Assembly (NCBI GenBank): GCA_963634745.1
Contig: CAVHCX010000001.1
Location: forward strand, 62,001-126,000
Reading direction: 5' to 3'
DNA from: CAKRJP01 sp963634745
GTDB lineage: Bacteria > Bacillota > Clostridia > Lachnospirales > Lachnospiraceae
DNA: 64,000 nt
Within the stretch, counting starts at the first letter, position 1; the number at the start of each line of letters is the position of its first letter. The position numbers and the translations under genes are program-made. Shown in pieces: positions 26,122 to 34,995 of this stretch. A model generated the notes under the pieces. That model made no database searches. It was not told the origin of the DNA and was given only the letters and a program-made list of their open reading frames with translations.

Positions 26122-27447
26122 ATGAACATATTATTTATTTCCCTGGGCTGTGACAAGAATCTGGTAGATTCAGAGGTGATGCTGGGTCTTTTGGCAGAGA
26201 AGGGATATCAAATTGTAGATGATGAGATGCAGGCAGACGTGATTGTAGTAAACACCTGCTGCTTTATCAATGATGCGAAGGAAGAGAGTATCCAGACCAT
26301 TTTGGAGATGGGCAATCTAAGAACCGAGGGACGTCTTAAGGCCCTGATTGTTACAGGATGTCTTGCCCAGCGCTATAAGCAGGAGATCATGGATGAGATC
26401 CCGGAGGTAGATGCTGTATTAGGAACGACTGCATATGATAAGATCGTAGAGACCATTGAAGAAATCCTTACAAACAAGGGACATTTACTGGAGCTTGAGG
26501 ACGTGGATGCTTTACCAGTGGTAAATAGCAAGCGTATGGTTACAACCGGAGGACATTTTGCTTATCTTAAAATTGCAGAAGGCTGCGACAAGCATTGTAC
26601 CTACTGTATTATTCCCAAGGTTCGCGGTGATTACCGCAGTGTCCCCATGGAACGGCTTTTAAAAGAGGCACAGGAATTGGCAGACCAGGGAGTCAAGGAA
26701 CTTATCTTAGTTGCCCAGGAAACAACCCTCTATGGAAAAGATCTCTATGGAGAAAAATCCCTTCATAAGCTCTTAAAAGCCTTGTGCCGGATCGACGGCC
26801 TTCAGTGGATTCGAATCCTTTACTGTTATCCGGAGGAAATCTATGATGACCTGATTCAGACCATAAAAGAAGAGCCTAAGATCTGTCATTATCTGGACCT
26901 TCCCATCCAGCATGCCAATGATGATATTTTAAAACGCATGGGAAGAAGAACCTCCAAGCAGCAGCTTAAGGACATTGTCTCTAAACTCCGAGAAGAAATC
27001 CCGGATATTGCTCTTCGCACAACCTTGATTACAGGCTTTCCCGGAGAGACCAAGGAAGCCCACCAGGAGCTTTTAGAGTTTGTGGATGAGATGGAATTTG
27101 ACCGGCTGGGTGTATTTACCTATTCGCCGGAAGAAGATACACCGGCGGCAAGTATGCCGGACCAGATCGATGAAGCTGTAAAGGAAGATCGCCAGGCTGA
27201 CCTTATGGAACTGCAGCAGGAGATCGCCTTTGATAAGGCAGAAGATATGATCGGCCGGGAGGTCCTGGTTATGATCGAAGGAAAAGTAGCTGATGAAAAT
27301 GCCTATGTTGGAAGAACCTATAAAGATGCTCCTAATGTAGACGGAATGATCTTTATTAATACAGATGCAGACCTTATGTCCGGAGACTTTGCCAAGGTCA
27401 AGGTAACAGGAGCTGCGGAGTATGACTTGATTGGAGAACTTTTATAA
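26122..27447 (+). CDS. rimO: Ribosomal protein uS12 methylthiotransferase RimO
   Basis: Radical-SAM enzyme that adds a methylthio group to an aspartate of ribosomal protein S12. The 441-residue protein has an N-terminal UPF0004 domain (MNILFISLGCDKNLVDSE, NTCCFIND), the radical-SAM motif CDKHCTYC near residue 156, and a C-terminal TRAM domain. The SLGC(D/P)KNLVDSE opening separates RimO from MiaB. The ATG at 26122 is preferred over one at 26068, because AAAGGAG lies just before it and the longer form would run through the terminator hairpin. Confidence 0.95.
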   Translation: MNILFISLGCDKNLVDSEVMLGLLAEKGYQIVDDEMQADVIVVNTCCFINDAKEESIQTILEMGNLRTEGRLKALIVTGCLAQRYKQEIMDEIPEVDAVLGTTAYDKIVETIEEILTNKGHLLELEDVDALPVVNSKRMVTTGGHFAYLKIAEGCDKHCTYCIIPKVRGDYRSVPMERLLKEAQELADQGVKELILVAQETTLYGKDLYGEKSLHKLLKALCRIDGLQWIRILYCYPEEIYDDLIQTIKEEPKICHYLDLPIQHANDDILKRMGRRTSKQQLKDIVSKLREEIPDIALRTTLITGFPGETKEAHQELLEFVDEMEFDRLGVFTYSPEEDTPAASMPDQIDEAVKEDRQADLMELQQEIAFDKAEDMIGREVLVMIEGKVADENAYVGRTYKDAPNVDGMIFINTDADLMSGDFAKVKVTGAAEYDLIGELL

Positions 27448-27475
27448 TATTATAAGTGATTAGGAGATGAGCATT

Positions 27476-28018
27476 ATGAATTTACCAAACAAATTAACTG
27501 TACTTCGAGTAATTATGGTTCCATTTTTTGTATTTTTCATGTTGACAGATGTAGGTGGAAGTGCCAATAAGTGGATTGCCTTAGTCATTTTCTGCCTGGC
27601 CTCTTTGACAGACCTTTTTGACGGGAAAATTGCAAGAGCCAGAAATCTAGTGACCAATTTCGGAAAGTTTATGGATCCTCTGGCAGATAAGCTCTTGGTT
27701 TGCTCTGCAATGATCTGTATGATCCCTTCCGGTCAGTTGACTGCCTGGTTTGTTATTATCATCATTGCAAGAGAATTTATTATCAGCGGTTTCCGCTTGG
27801 TAGCATCTGACAGCGGAATCGTAATTGCAGCCAGCATGTGGGGAAAGGTAAAGACGGTATCTCAGATGGCTATGGTCATTGTATTGATTGCTGACCTGGG
27901 CGGTATTTTTGACATACTGGGTCTCATTTTGATGTGGCTGTCTCTCATTCTTACAGTGGTATCTTTGGTAGATTACGTTGCTAAGAATATCCAGGTCTTA
28001 ACCCATGGTGGTTTGTAA
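27476..28018 (+). CDS. pgsA: CDP-diacylglycerol--glycerol-3-phosphate 3-phosphatidyltransferase
   Basis: Membrane enzyme that makes phosphatidylglycerol phosphate. The 180-residue protein has about four to five transmembrane segments and the CDP-alcohol phosphotransferase signature (DG..AR.........G....D...D) in DLFDGKIARARNLV...FMDPLADK. ATG 27476 has AGGAG 9 bases upstream; the earlier ATG at 27467 overlaps that SD. It follows rimO by 28 bases, a common arrangement in Clostridia. cinA and recA do not follow here. Confidence 0.94.
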   Translation: MNLPNKLTVLRVIMVPFFVFFMLTDVGGSANKWIALVIFCLASLTDLFDGKIARARNLVTNFGKFMDPLADKLLVCSAMICMIPSGQLTAWFVIIIIAREFIISGFRLVASDSGIVIAASMWGKVKTVSQMAMVIVLIADLGGIFDILGLILMWLSLILTVVSLVDYVAKNIQVLTHGGL

Positions 28019-28061
28019 AAAAAAGTCTGAATGATCGATCGAAACGAAAGGATGTTTGCAA

Positions 28062-29057
28062 ATGAAATATAAAATTCTTGCCATCATTTCTGTAGGGGTG
28101 ATTCTTGTTGGAACCTTCTTTAATATTTATCGCTTTGTCCCAAGTCTTATAGGAGCTGCAGAAGATGCGATTCGTGAAGACCTCTATGAAGATGAGGAAG
28201 ACTTTAATGATTTCGATGAGTATGACGGCGAAGATATTTTGCCGGGAGAACTGTATAATGAGTTTGGGAATGATTCGGGAAATTCCTCCGGTGATGGCAG
28301 TGATTCTTCGGAGGCTTCCGGTGGTGTGGCTGACATCCCGGAATATATAGGGGAAGATCTTTCTTATAGCCTAGACGAAGATACCTATTCCTTTACCGAT
28401 ACAGAAAAAACCAGCACCTATATTACTTTTGAAATTAAGTATCCAACCCTTACGGGGCTCAAGGATTCCAAATTAGAAGAAACAATCAATAAGGCGCTGA
28501 AAGCAGTGGCTATGGATTCGGTAGACAAACTCTATGAAAATCCAACCGAAGAAGTGAAAGAGACCGTCATTGAAGCAGACCAGCCGGTACTTGCCAGTAT
28601 GGTGAATTATAAGGTGACTTATGCTTCCGACAAGCTTTTGAGCGTCGTCTATGAAGACTATAGCTATCGGGGAACGGCAGACACTCTTTGCTACAACCTT
28701 CGAACCTTAAATATTAGCTTGAAAGATGGAAGTATTTATGAGGTAAAAGACATTGTAGATTTAAACCAGGACTTTATGGACCAGTGGCTTTCTACTATGC
28801 GAAGCGAGACAGGGAATGATAAATTTTTGTCAGAATTATCCCGGGAGGAGCTAAAAGAAGCCCTAGAAGGAGACGATAAAGACGGGGTCTATGTTGCCAA
28901 CTTTTTCGTGGATGAAGAGGGCATAGAAATTGGATTTGACTTGAATTACAAGGCCGATGATTCCAATGATTTGGGTTATTTATGGGTAACTGCACCTTTT
29001 AGCTTTGATGAGATAGAAAAATTCCAAAATGATTCGGAATTTTGGTCATTATATTAA
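28062..29057 (+). CDS. Membrane-anchored acidic protein, possible DUF3298/RsiV-like C-terminus
   Basis: Not firmly recognised. The 331-residue protein has one N-terminal membrane segment (about 4-24), then a strikingly acidic low-complexity linker (about 32-95, rich in Asp, Glu, Ser and Gly), then a folded extracytoplasmic domain. The domain pattern (TYITFEIKYPTL, LSVVYEDYSYRGTADTLC, FFVDEEGIEIGFDLNY) recalls PdaC/RsiV-type DUF3298 domains. I start at ATG 28062, with AAAGGA 8 bases upstream; a TTG at 28056 is in frame. It follows pgsA by 43 bases and could share its transcript. Confidence 0.6.
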   Translation: MKYKILAIISVGVILVGTFFNIYRFVPSLIGAAEDAIREDLYEDEEDFNDFDEYDGEDILPGELYNEFGNDSGNSSGDGSDSSEASGGVADIPEYIGEDLSYSLDEDTYSFTDTEKTSTYITFEIKYPTLTGLKDSKLEETINKALKAVAMDSVDKLYENPTEEVKETVIEADQPVLASMVNYKVTYASDKLLSVVYEDYSYRGTADTLCYNLRTLNISLKDGSIYEVKDIVDLNQDFMDQWLSTMRSETGNDKFLSELSREELKEALEGDDKDGVYVANFFVDEEGIEIGFDLNYKADDSNDLGYLWVTAPFSFDEIEKFQNDSEFWSLY

Positions 29058-29154
29058 TTGACGAACATGGGTGAATATGAGAAAATAATGACTGGTGTTA
29101 AAGGAATAACAAACCTAATAACAAAAGTATTAGCAGTTGAAAGGAGTATTTCGC

Positions 29155-29847
29155 ATGATTTACACAAAAGAAGTTGAAAACATGTGCCCAGTAGCTAAGG
29201 GTGCTAAGCATGAACCAGCTCCGATCCCGGAAGAGGGTCAGTGGGTACATGCTAAGAAGATTGAAGATATCTCCGGTTTTACACACGGCGTTGGCTGGTG
29301 TGCACCGCAGCAGGGAGCTTGTAAGTTGTCTCTGAACGTAAAGAATGGTGTAATCGAGGAAGCATTGGTTGAGACCATCGGATGTTCAGGTATGACACAC
29401 TCAGCAGCTATGGCAGCTGAGATTTTACAGGGAAAGACAATTCTTGAAGCTTTAAACACAGACCTTGTATGTGATGCAATCAATACAGCGATGAGAGAAT
29501 TATTCCTTCAGATCGTTTATGGACGTACACAGAGTGCATTCTCTGATGACGGACTTGCAGTAGGTGCAGGATTAGAGGACCTTGGAAAGGGACTTCGTTC
29601 ACAGGTTGGAACTATGTACGCTACCAAGGAGAAGGGTGTTCGTTACCTTGAGATGGCAGAAGGTTATGTAACTGGAATCGCTTTAGACGAGGACGGAGAA
29701 GTAATCGGATACCAGTTCGTTTCTCTTGGAAAGATGACAGACTTTATCAAAAAAGGTGATGATCCTAACACAGCATGGGAAAAGGCTAAAGGTCAGTACG
29801 GACGTGTACAGGATGCAGCTAAGATCATTGACCCACGTGTAGAGTAG
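29155..29847 (+). CDS. NifU-like iron-sulfur scaffold-type protein paired with GGGtGRT
   Basis: The 230-residue protein contains a segment that matches the NifU/IscU N-terminal pattern: LSLNVKNGVIEEALVETIGC, then SGMTHSAAMAAEILQGKT (about 50-100). Cysteines lie in CPVAKG (near 9), WCAPQQGAC and GCSG; these are candidate metal or cluster ligands. A classic scaffold should have three ligand cysteines plus an Asp, and here the spacing differs. The ATG at 29155 has AAAGGAG 8 bases upstream. Codon use is as biased as in pflB, which implies abundant protein. The GGGtGRT gene follows after 24 bases. Confidence 0.72.
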   Translation: MIYTKEVENMCPVAKGAKHEPAPIPEEGQWVHAKKIEDISGFTHGVGWCAPQQGACKLSLNVKNGVIEEALVETIGCSGMTHSAAMAAEILQGKTILEALNTDLVCDAINTAMRELFLQIVYGRTQSAFSDDGLAVGAGLEDLGKGLRSQVGTMYATKEKGVRYLEMAEGYVTGIALDEDGEVIGYQFVSLGKMTDFIKKGDDPNTAWEKAKGQYGRVQDAAKIIDPRVE

Positions 29848-29871
29848 TAGAATATTCAGGAGGATAATTAA

Positions 29872-30882
29872 ATGGCTTTATTTGAATCATATGAAAGAAG
29901 AATTGACCAGATCAATGCTGTTTTAAATCAGTATGGAATCAGCTCTATTGAAGAAGCTGAGAAGATCACAAAGGACGCTGGACTTGATGTATATGAGCAG
30001 GTTAAGAAGATTCAGCCAATCTGTTTTGAGAACGCTTGCTGGGCTTATACTGTAGGTGCAGCTATCGCTATTAAGAAGGGATGTAAGAAGGCTTCTGATG
30101 CTGCTGCAGCTATCGGAGAAGGACTTCAGGCATTCTGTATTCCGGGATCTGTTGCAGATCATCGTAAGGTTGGTCTTGGACATGGTAACCTTGGAAAGAT
30201 GCTTTTGGAAGAAGAGACAGAGTGCTTCTGCTTCTTAGCAGGACATGAGTCTTTTGCAGCTGCTGAGGGTGCCATCGGTATCGCAGAGAAGGCAAACAAG
30301 GTTCGTCAGAAACCACTTCGTGTTGTTCTTAACGGACTTGGAAAAGACGCTGCACAGATCATCTCTCGTATCAACGGATTTACATTTGTTGAGACAAAGT
30401 ATGATTACAAGACTGCAGAATTAAATGTTGTATATGAGAAACCATACTCAAACGGAATCCGTGCAACAGTTAAGTGCTATGGTGCAGATGATGTTCAGGA
30501 AGGTGTTGCTATTATGCATCACGAGAACGTTGGTGTATCTATCACAGGTAACTCTACAAACCCAACACGTTTCCAGCATCCGGTAGCAGGTACATACAAG
30601 AAAGAATGTATCGAGCAGGGTAAGAAGTACTTCTCAGTAGCATCCGGTGGTGGTACAGGACGTACCCTTCACCCAGATAACATGGCTGCAGGACCGGCTT
30701 CTTATGGTATGACAGATACTATGGGACGTATGCACTCAGATGCTCAGTTCGCAGGATCTTCTTCAGTACCGGCTCACGTAGAGATGATGGGACTGATCGG
30801 TATGGGTAACAACCCGATGGTTGGTGCTACCGTAGCAGTCGCAGTTTCTGTAGAAGAAGCAGCTAAAGAAGGTAAATTCTAA
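29872..30882 (+). CDS. GGGtGRT protein, function unknown
   Basis: The 336-residue protein carries the motif VASGGGTGRTLHPDN near residues 261-275, the hallmark of the family named after it (Pfam GGGtGRT). Other notable segments are DHRKVGLGHGNLGKML and EETECFCFLAGHESF, plus a Gly/Met-rich C-terminus (MMGLIGMGNNPMVGA). At least seven cysteines occur, several near aromatic residues. I see no signal peptide or membrane segment, so it is cytoplasmic. SD AGGAGG is strong, codon usage is strongly biased, and the pair ends in a long terminator. No established function is known to me. Confidence 0.8.
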   Translation: MALFESYERRIDQINAVLNQYGISSIEEAEKITKDAGLDVYEQVKKIQPICFENACWAYTVGAAIAIKKGCKKASDAAAAIGEGLQAFCIPGSVADHRKVGLGHGNLGKMLLEEETECFCFLAGHESFAAAEGAIGIAEKANKVRQKPLRVVLNGLGKDAAQIISRINGFTFVETKYDYKTAELNVVYEKPYSNGIRATVKCYGADDVQEGVAIMHHENVGVSITGNSTNPTRFQHPVAGTYKKECIEQGKKYFSVASGGGTGRTLHPDNMAAGPASYGMTDTMGRMHSDAQFAGSSSVPAHVEMMGLIGMGNNPMVGATVAVAVSVEEAAKEGKF

Positions 30883-30942
30883 TATTTAAAGCTAACACTT
30901 GACAGCATATTAGAATCTTTGCTATGCTTTAACAAAATTTAA

Positions 30943-30992
30943 ACGACAAGGGCGTTGTTTCTTGAAAAAGAAATGGCGCCCTTTTTGTCGTG
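30943..30992 (+). terminator. Long terminator after the GGGtGRT gene
   Basis: ACGACAAGGGCG and CGCCCTTTTTGTCGT form the outer stem and TTTCTT/AAGAAA the inner stem. The T-run is inside the 3' arm, so folding is approximate. Confidence 0.7.
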
Positions 30993-31060
30993 TAAAAATA
31001 GCAGGTCTGGCAATCAATCGACTACATTGGGTGCTAGGATGCAAGCAAAGGAGTTTTTTT

Positions 31061-32419
31061 ATGAGTGAACAAAAAGAAAACAAAAGTTTCTCCAGATTCG
31101 GCTATATTATGGTTGCTGCCGGCGCTGTAGTTGGACTTGGTAATATCTGGAAATTCCCCTATCTGGCATATGGCGGCGGTGGAGGTGCATTTGTACTTGT
31201 TTATATTATCGTCTGTATTCTTCTTGGACATCCCATTGTTCAGGCAGAACAAGCCATCGGACGCCGAGGCCGGGCCAGTGCGGCAGGAAGTTTTGGAGTC
31301 ATTAATCCGAAATGGCGCTTTGTTGGTGTCATCAATATCCTGTGTACCTTGCTGATTGACTTTTACTATGTGGTAGTATCCGGCTGGGTACTCAAATATC
31401 TTGTTACCTATATCGTATCCGGTGATTTTGGAGAGGATAAGCAGGCATATTTTAATAATTATATCAGCAGTACCACAGAGCCCTTGATCTACTGCTTAAT
31501 CATCATAGCAATTATTGTATTTTTCTTATATTTCGGAATTACAAACGTTGTCCAGAAAGCTTCAAAAGTAATCATGCCGGCCCTGATCATTCTTCTTCTT
31601 ATATGCGGTATCTTTGCCTTGATTGTAGTTCCGGGGGCTGTGGACGGACTTAAATATTATTTTATTCCTGATTTTAGTAAATTTGGCATGCAGGAATTTG
31701 CAGATGTATGTATGCAGTCTTGCTTCTCTGTAGGTATCGGATGGGGTATCTATACAACCCTAGGTGCCAGCCTGGATAAGAATGCAAATCTCCAGGCAGA
31801 TGCATGGTGGGTAGATCTCTGTGATACCTTTGTGGCAATCTTAGCAGGATTCGTTGTTATTCCGACTGTAGTAGGTAGCGGAAGTGAAATGACTTCCGGA
31901 CCTTCCCTGGTATTTGCTGCAATGACACAAATTTTTGAGACCTTGCCGGGAGGAAGAGTTTTCGGAGCCTTCTTCTTTGCAGCCTTGATTTTAGCGGTAA
32001 TCTCCACTTTCTTTACAATATTAGAGATTCCCCGTATGTATATCCAGGAACTTACTCATACCTCTCATAAGACATCCCTCTTTATTACAGGAGCAATCGT
32101 CTATGCAGGAAGTGTTTTATGTTCCCTGTCCAAGGGTGTCCTAAGTTGGTTCACACTCCCGTGGCCAAGTGTTCAGGGAATTGCCTTTTATGACATCTAT
32201 GACTGGTTGGATTGCCTGAGTGGTTATGTACTGTTACCGCTGGGTATCTTGCTGACATGCGTCTATATCTTTAAGGGATGGGGCTTTAAAGAGTATGAAA
32301 AAGAACTTACCAACAATGGAAAATATGGAAAGCTAACGGTTTACGATCGCTTGTCCCTCATGGTCATCTGCCCGCTACTGACCCTGGTAGTCATCTTCCG
32401 TGTCTTTGGCTTGATTTAA
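31061..32419 (+). CDS. Sodium-dependent neurotransmitter-symporter (NSS) family transporter
   Basis: Sodium-coupled amino-acid symporter of 452 residues with about 11-12 membrane segments. The first helix carries the family motif GAVVGLGNIWKFPYLAY, whose residues form the sodium and substrate sites in LeuT/MhsT relatives; a GGGGGAFVLVY segment follows. The substrate, probably a hydrophobic or aromatic amino acid, cannot be read from sequence. The ATG at 31061 has AAGGAG 7 bases upstream. An in-frame extension to 30962 lies inside the terminator and is rejected. Confidence 0.92.
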   Translation: MSEQKENKSFSRFGYIMVAAGAVVGLGNIWKFPYLAYGGGGGAFVLVYIIVCILLGHPIVQAEQAIGRRGRASAAGSFGVINPKWRFVGVINILCTLLIDFYYVVVSGWVLKYLVTYIVSGDFGEDKQAYFNNYISSTTEPLIYCLIIIAIIVFFLYFGITNVVQKASKVIMPALIILLLICGIFALIVVPGAVDGLKYYFIPDFSKFGMQEFADVCMQSCFSVGIGWGIYTTLGASLDKNANLQADAWWVDLCDTFVAILAGFVVIPTVVGSGSEMTSGPSLVFAAMTQIFETLPGGRVFGAFFFAALILAVISTFFTILEIPRMYIQELTHTSHKTSLFITGAIVYAGSVLCSLSKGVLSWFTLPWPSVQGIAFYDIYDWLDCLSGYVLLPLGILLTCVYIFKGWGFKEYEKELTNNGKYGKLTVYDRLSLMVICPLLTLVVIFRVFGLI

Positions 32420-32432
32420 AGCTTCTATATTG

Positions 32433-32441
32433 TGCTATAAT
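32433..32441 (+). promoter_or_regulatory. Candidate extended -10 promoter for the second nitroreductase
   Basis: TGCTATAAT, a perfect extended -10. TTGATT, overlapping the transporter stop codon, lies 19 bases further upstream. Confidence 0.55.
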
Positions 32442-32481
32442 ATGTTTGTAAAAAACAAAGCACTGTAAGGAGGAGACGACA

Positions 32482-33003
32482 ATGAACGAAACACTTAGAG
32501 TATTAGAAAACAGAAGAAGCTGTCGAAATTTCAAACCGGATATGATCACAGAGGAAGAGCTAGCGGCTGTTATCAAGGCCGGTACCTACGCGGCATCCGG
32601 TATGGGAAAGCAAAGTCCTATTATTCTTGCAGTAACCAATCCTGAAAAAATAAAGGAATTTTCCAAGGCAAATGCAGCCATCATGGGAGCGGACATAGAT
32701 CCTTTCTACGGCGCACCGGTTATCTTGGTTGTCCTTGCAAATAAGGCAATGCCAACCTACAAGTACGACGGAAGCCTGGTTATGGGAAATCTTATGAATG
32801 CAGCAGAGAGCCTGGGGCTTGGAAGTATTTGGATTCACCGGGCCAAGGAAGAATTTGAGTCTGATTTCGGAAAGAAGATCCTAAAAGACTTGGGAATCGA
32901 AGGCGACTATGAAGGAATCGGTCATTGCGCCCTAGGTTACAAAGTGGACGCTAGCAAGGAAGCGACACCAAGAAAAGAAAATTATGTATATTACATTCGC
33001 TAA
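32482..33003 (+). CDS. Nitroreductase family protein
   Basis: FMN-dependent oxidoreductase-like protein of 173 residues. VLENRRSCRNFKPDMI is the FMN phosphate-binding start, and AESLGLGSIWIHRAKEEF and GHCALGYK are family segments. The size matches small, single-domain nitroreductases. It forms its own transcription unit between an extended -10 promoter and a terminator. Substrate unknown. Confidence 0.87.
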   Translation: MNETLRVLENRRSCRNFKPDMITEEELAAVIKAGTYAASGMGKQSPIILAVTNPEKIKEFSKANAAIMGADIDPFYGAPVILVVLANKAMPTYKYDGSLVMGNLMNAAESLGLGSIWIHRAKEEFESDFGKKILKDLGIEGDYEGIGHCALGYKVDASKEATPRKENYVYYIR

Positions 33004-33005
33004 AA

Positions 33006-33044
33006 AGAGAGGTCTGTTGCAGATGCGGCAGGCCTCTTTTCTTG
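33006..33044 (+). terminator. Terminator after the second nitroreductase
   Basis: AAGAGAGGTCTG pairs with CAGGCCTCTTTT around a 12-nt loop, followed by TTTTCTT. Confidence 0.75.
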
Positions 33045-33070
33045 TACAAAGGATTCGATGCAATTATACT

Positions 33071-33099
33071 TTGAAAATAAGAGGGATATCGGCTATAAT
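33071..33099 (+). promoter_or_regulatory. Candidate promoter for the radical-SAM pair
   Basis: TTGAAA at 33071-33076 and a consensus TATAAT at 33094-33099, spacer 17 bases. Confidence 0.72.
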
Positions 33100-33129
33100 T
33101 CAATATAAACAAATATTCAAGGAGATACC

Positions 33130-34995
33130 ATGAGAAAACTCGCTTTAAATGATGAAATATTACTAAAAATCGAGAAGCCTGCCCGTTATATCGGTGGGGA
33201 AGTAAACTCGGTTATGAAGGACCTGAATAAGGTTAATATTAGATTTGCCATGTGCTTTCCGGACGTGTATGAGATCGGTATGTCTCATCTGGGAATCCAG
33301 ATCCTCTATGATATGTTTAATCGTATGGAGGATGTTTGGTGTGAGAGAGTATACTCTCCCTGGACGGATCTTGATGAGATTATGCGCAAGGAACACATTC
33401 CTCTTTTTGCCTTGGAATCCCAGGATCCTATTAAAAATTTTGATTTTTTAGGAATCACCCTCCAGTATGAGATGTGTTATACCAATATTTTACAGATCCT
33501 GGATCTTAGTGGAATTCCGATTCATAGTAAGGATCGAACCGAGGAGGACCCTATTGTAATCGGTGGGGGCCCCTGTACCTATAACCCGGAGCCCTTGGCT
33601 GATTTTTTTGACCTGATCTACATGGGAGAGGGAGAAACGGTTTATGATCAAGTCCTTGATGCCTATAAAAAGAATAAGGCAGAAGGTGGTTCTAGAAAGG
33701 ACTACTTGGAGAAGGCTGCAGAAATTGAAGGAATTTATGTTCCTTCCTTCTACGAAGTAACCTATAAGGAAGATGGAACGATCGAGAAATTTTATCCGAT
33801 CAATTCCCATGCCAAGGAGACTATAAAAAAACAGCTGGTATTTGATATGACAGAGGCCTGCTATCCCGAAAAGCCGGTGGTTCCTTTTATTAAAGTTACC
33901 CAGGACCGGGTGGTGCTAGAAATCCAAAGGGGATGTATCCGTGGCTGCAGATTCTGCCAGGCGGGGATGCTCTATCGACCTACAAGAGAAAGAGACGTCT
34001 CTGTTCTCAAAGAATATGCCTATAAGATGCTAAAAAATACAGGCCATGAGGAGATTTCCCTCAGCTCCCTTAGTTCCAGCGATTATAGCAGTTTGAAAGA
34101 ATTAGTTAATTTTTTGATTGATGAATTTAAGGACAAGGGAATTAATATTTCTCTGCCATCCCTGCGTATTGATGCCTTTTCCTTAGACGTTATGGAGCGG
34201 GTGCAGGATATCAGAAAGAGTAGCCTTACCTTCGCTCCGGAGGCGGGCTCCCAGCGTATGCGAAATGTTATAAATAAGGGACTTACAGAGGATGATATCT
34301 TAAACGGTGCCTCCCAGGCCTTTGCCGGTGGTTGGAACAAGGTAAAGCTTTATTTTATGCTGGGACTTCCTACCGAGACAGAGGAAGATATCAAAGAGAT
34401 CGCAGTCCTGGCAGATAAGGTTGCCAGAAAATATTATGAGATTCCCAAAGACCAAAGAAATGGAAAGTGTCAGATCACTTCCAGTTCGTCTTTCTTTATT
34501 CCCAAGCCCTTTACGCCCTTTCAGTGGGCTAGGATGTATCGGGGAGAGGAATATATAGCCAAGGCCGCCACGGTAAAGCATGCCTTTAATGATCAGTTGA
34601 ACCGTAAGAGCCTTCGCTACCAGTGGCATGATGTGGAAGTTTCTGTCCTCGAAGGTGTATTTGCAAGAGGAGACAGAAAAGTCGGAGCGGTTATTGAGGA
34701 GGCTTATCGCATGGGATGCCTGTATGACTCCTGGTCCGACTGCTTTGACAATGATAAATGGATGCAGGCTTTTGAAAATACCGGAGTGAGTATTGATTTT
34801 TATAATTACAGAGATCGTTCTCTGGATGAGATCCTGCCTTGGGATTATATTGATATTGGAGTAACCAAAGCATTTTTAAAGAAAGAATGGGAAAATGCCT
34901 TGGCTGCAACTGTAACTCCGAATTGCCGTATGAAATGTTCCGGCTGCGGTGTGGCAAAATGGAAGAGGGGGGTCTGTGTTGAAAGCAAGAATTAA
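33130..34995 (+). CDS. TIGR03960-type B12-binding radical-SAM protein
   Basis: The 621-residue protein begins with a cobalamin-binding-like domain (IRFAMCFPDVYEIGMSHLGI, about 35-200) followed by a radical-SAM domain with the cluster motif CIRGCRFCQAG near residue 265 and FAPEAGSQRMRNVINKGL near 415. The C-terminus has four closely spaced cysteines (CRMKCSGCGVAKWKRGVC). The family occurs in gram-positives next to a TIGR03936 protein, exactly as here. Reaction unknown. The next gene overlaps its end. Confidence 0.88.
   Translation: MRKLALNDEILLKIEKPARYIGGEVNSVMKDLNKVNIRFAMCFPDVYEIGMSHLGIQILYDMFNRMEDVWCERVYSPWTDLDEIMRKEHIPLFALESQDPIKNFDFLGITLQYEMCYTNILQILDLSGIPIHSKDRTEEDPIVIGGGPCTYNPEPLADFFDLIYMGEGETVYDQVLDAYKKNKAEGGSRKDYLEKAAEIEGIYVPSFYEVTYKEDGTIEKFYPINSHAKETIKKQLVFDMTEACYPEKPVVPFIKVTQDRVVLEIQRGCIRGCRFCQAGMLYRPTRERDVSVLKEYAYKMLKNTGHEEISLSSLSSSDYSSLKELVNFLIDEFKDKGINISLPSLRIDAFSLDVMERVQDIRKSSLTFAPEAGSQRMRNVINKGLTEDDILNGASQAFAGGWNKVKLYFMLGLPTETEEDIKEIAVLADKVARKYYEIPKDQRNGKCQITSSSSFFIPKPFTPFQWARMYRGEEYIAKAATVKHAFNDQLNRKSLRYQWHDVEVSVLEGVFARGDRKVGAVIEEAYRMGCLYDSWSDCFDNDKWMQAFENTGVSIDFYNYRDRSLDEILPWDYIDIGVTKAFLKKEWENALAATVTPNCRMKCSGCGVAKWKRGVCVESKN

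Noticed and set aside
30993..31060. Riboswitch in front of the sodium symporter
   Set aside because: The 68-base gap after the terminator is too short and shows no known aptamer pattern.
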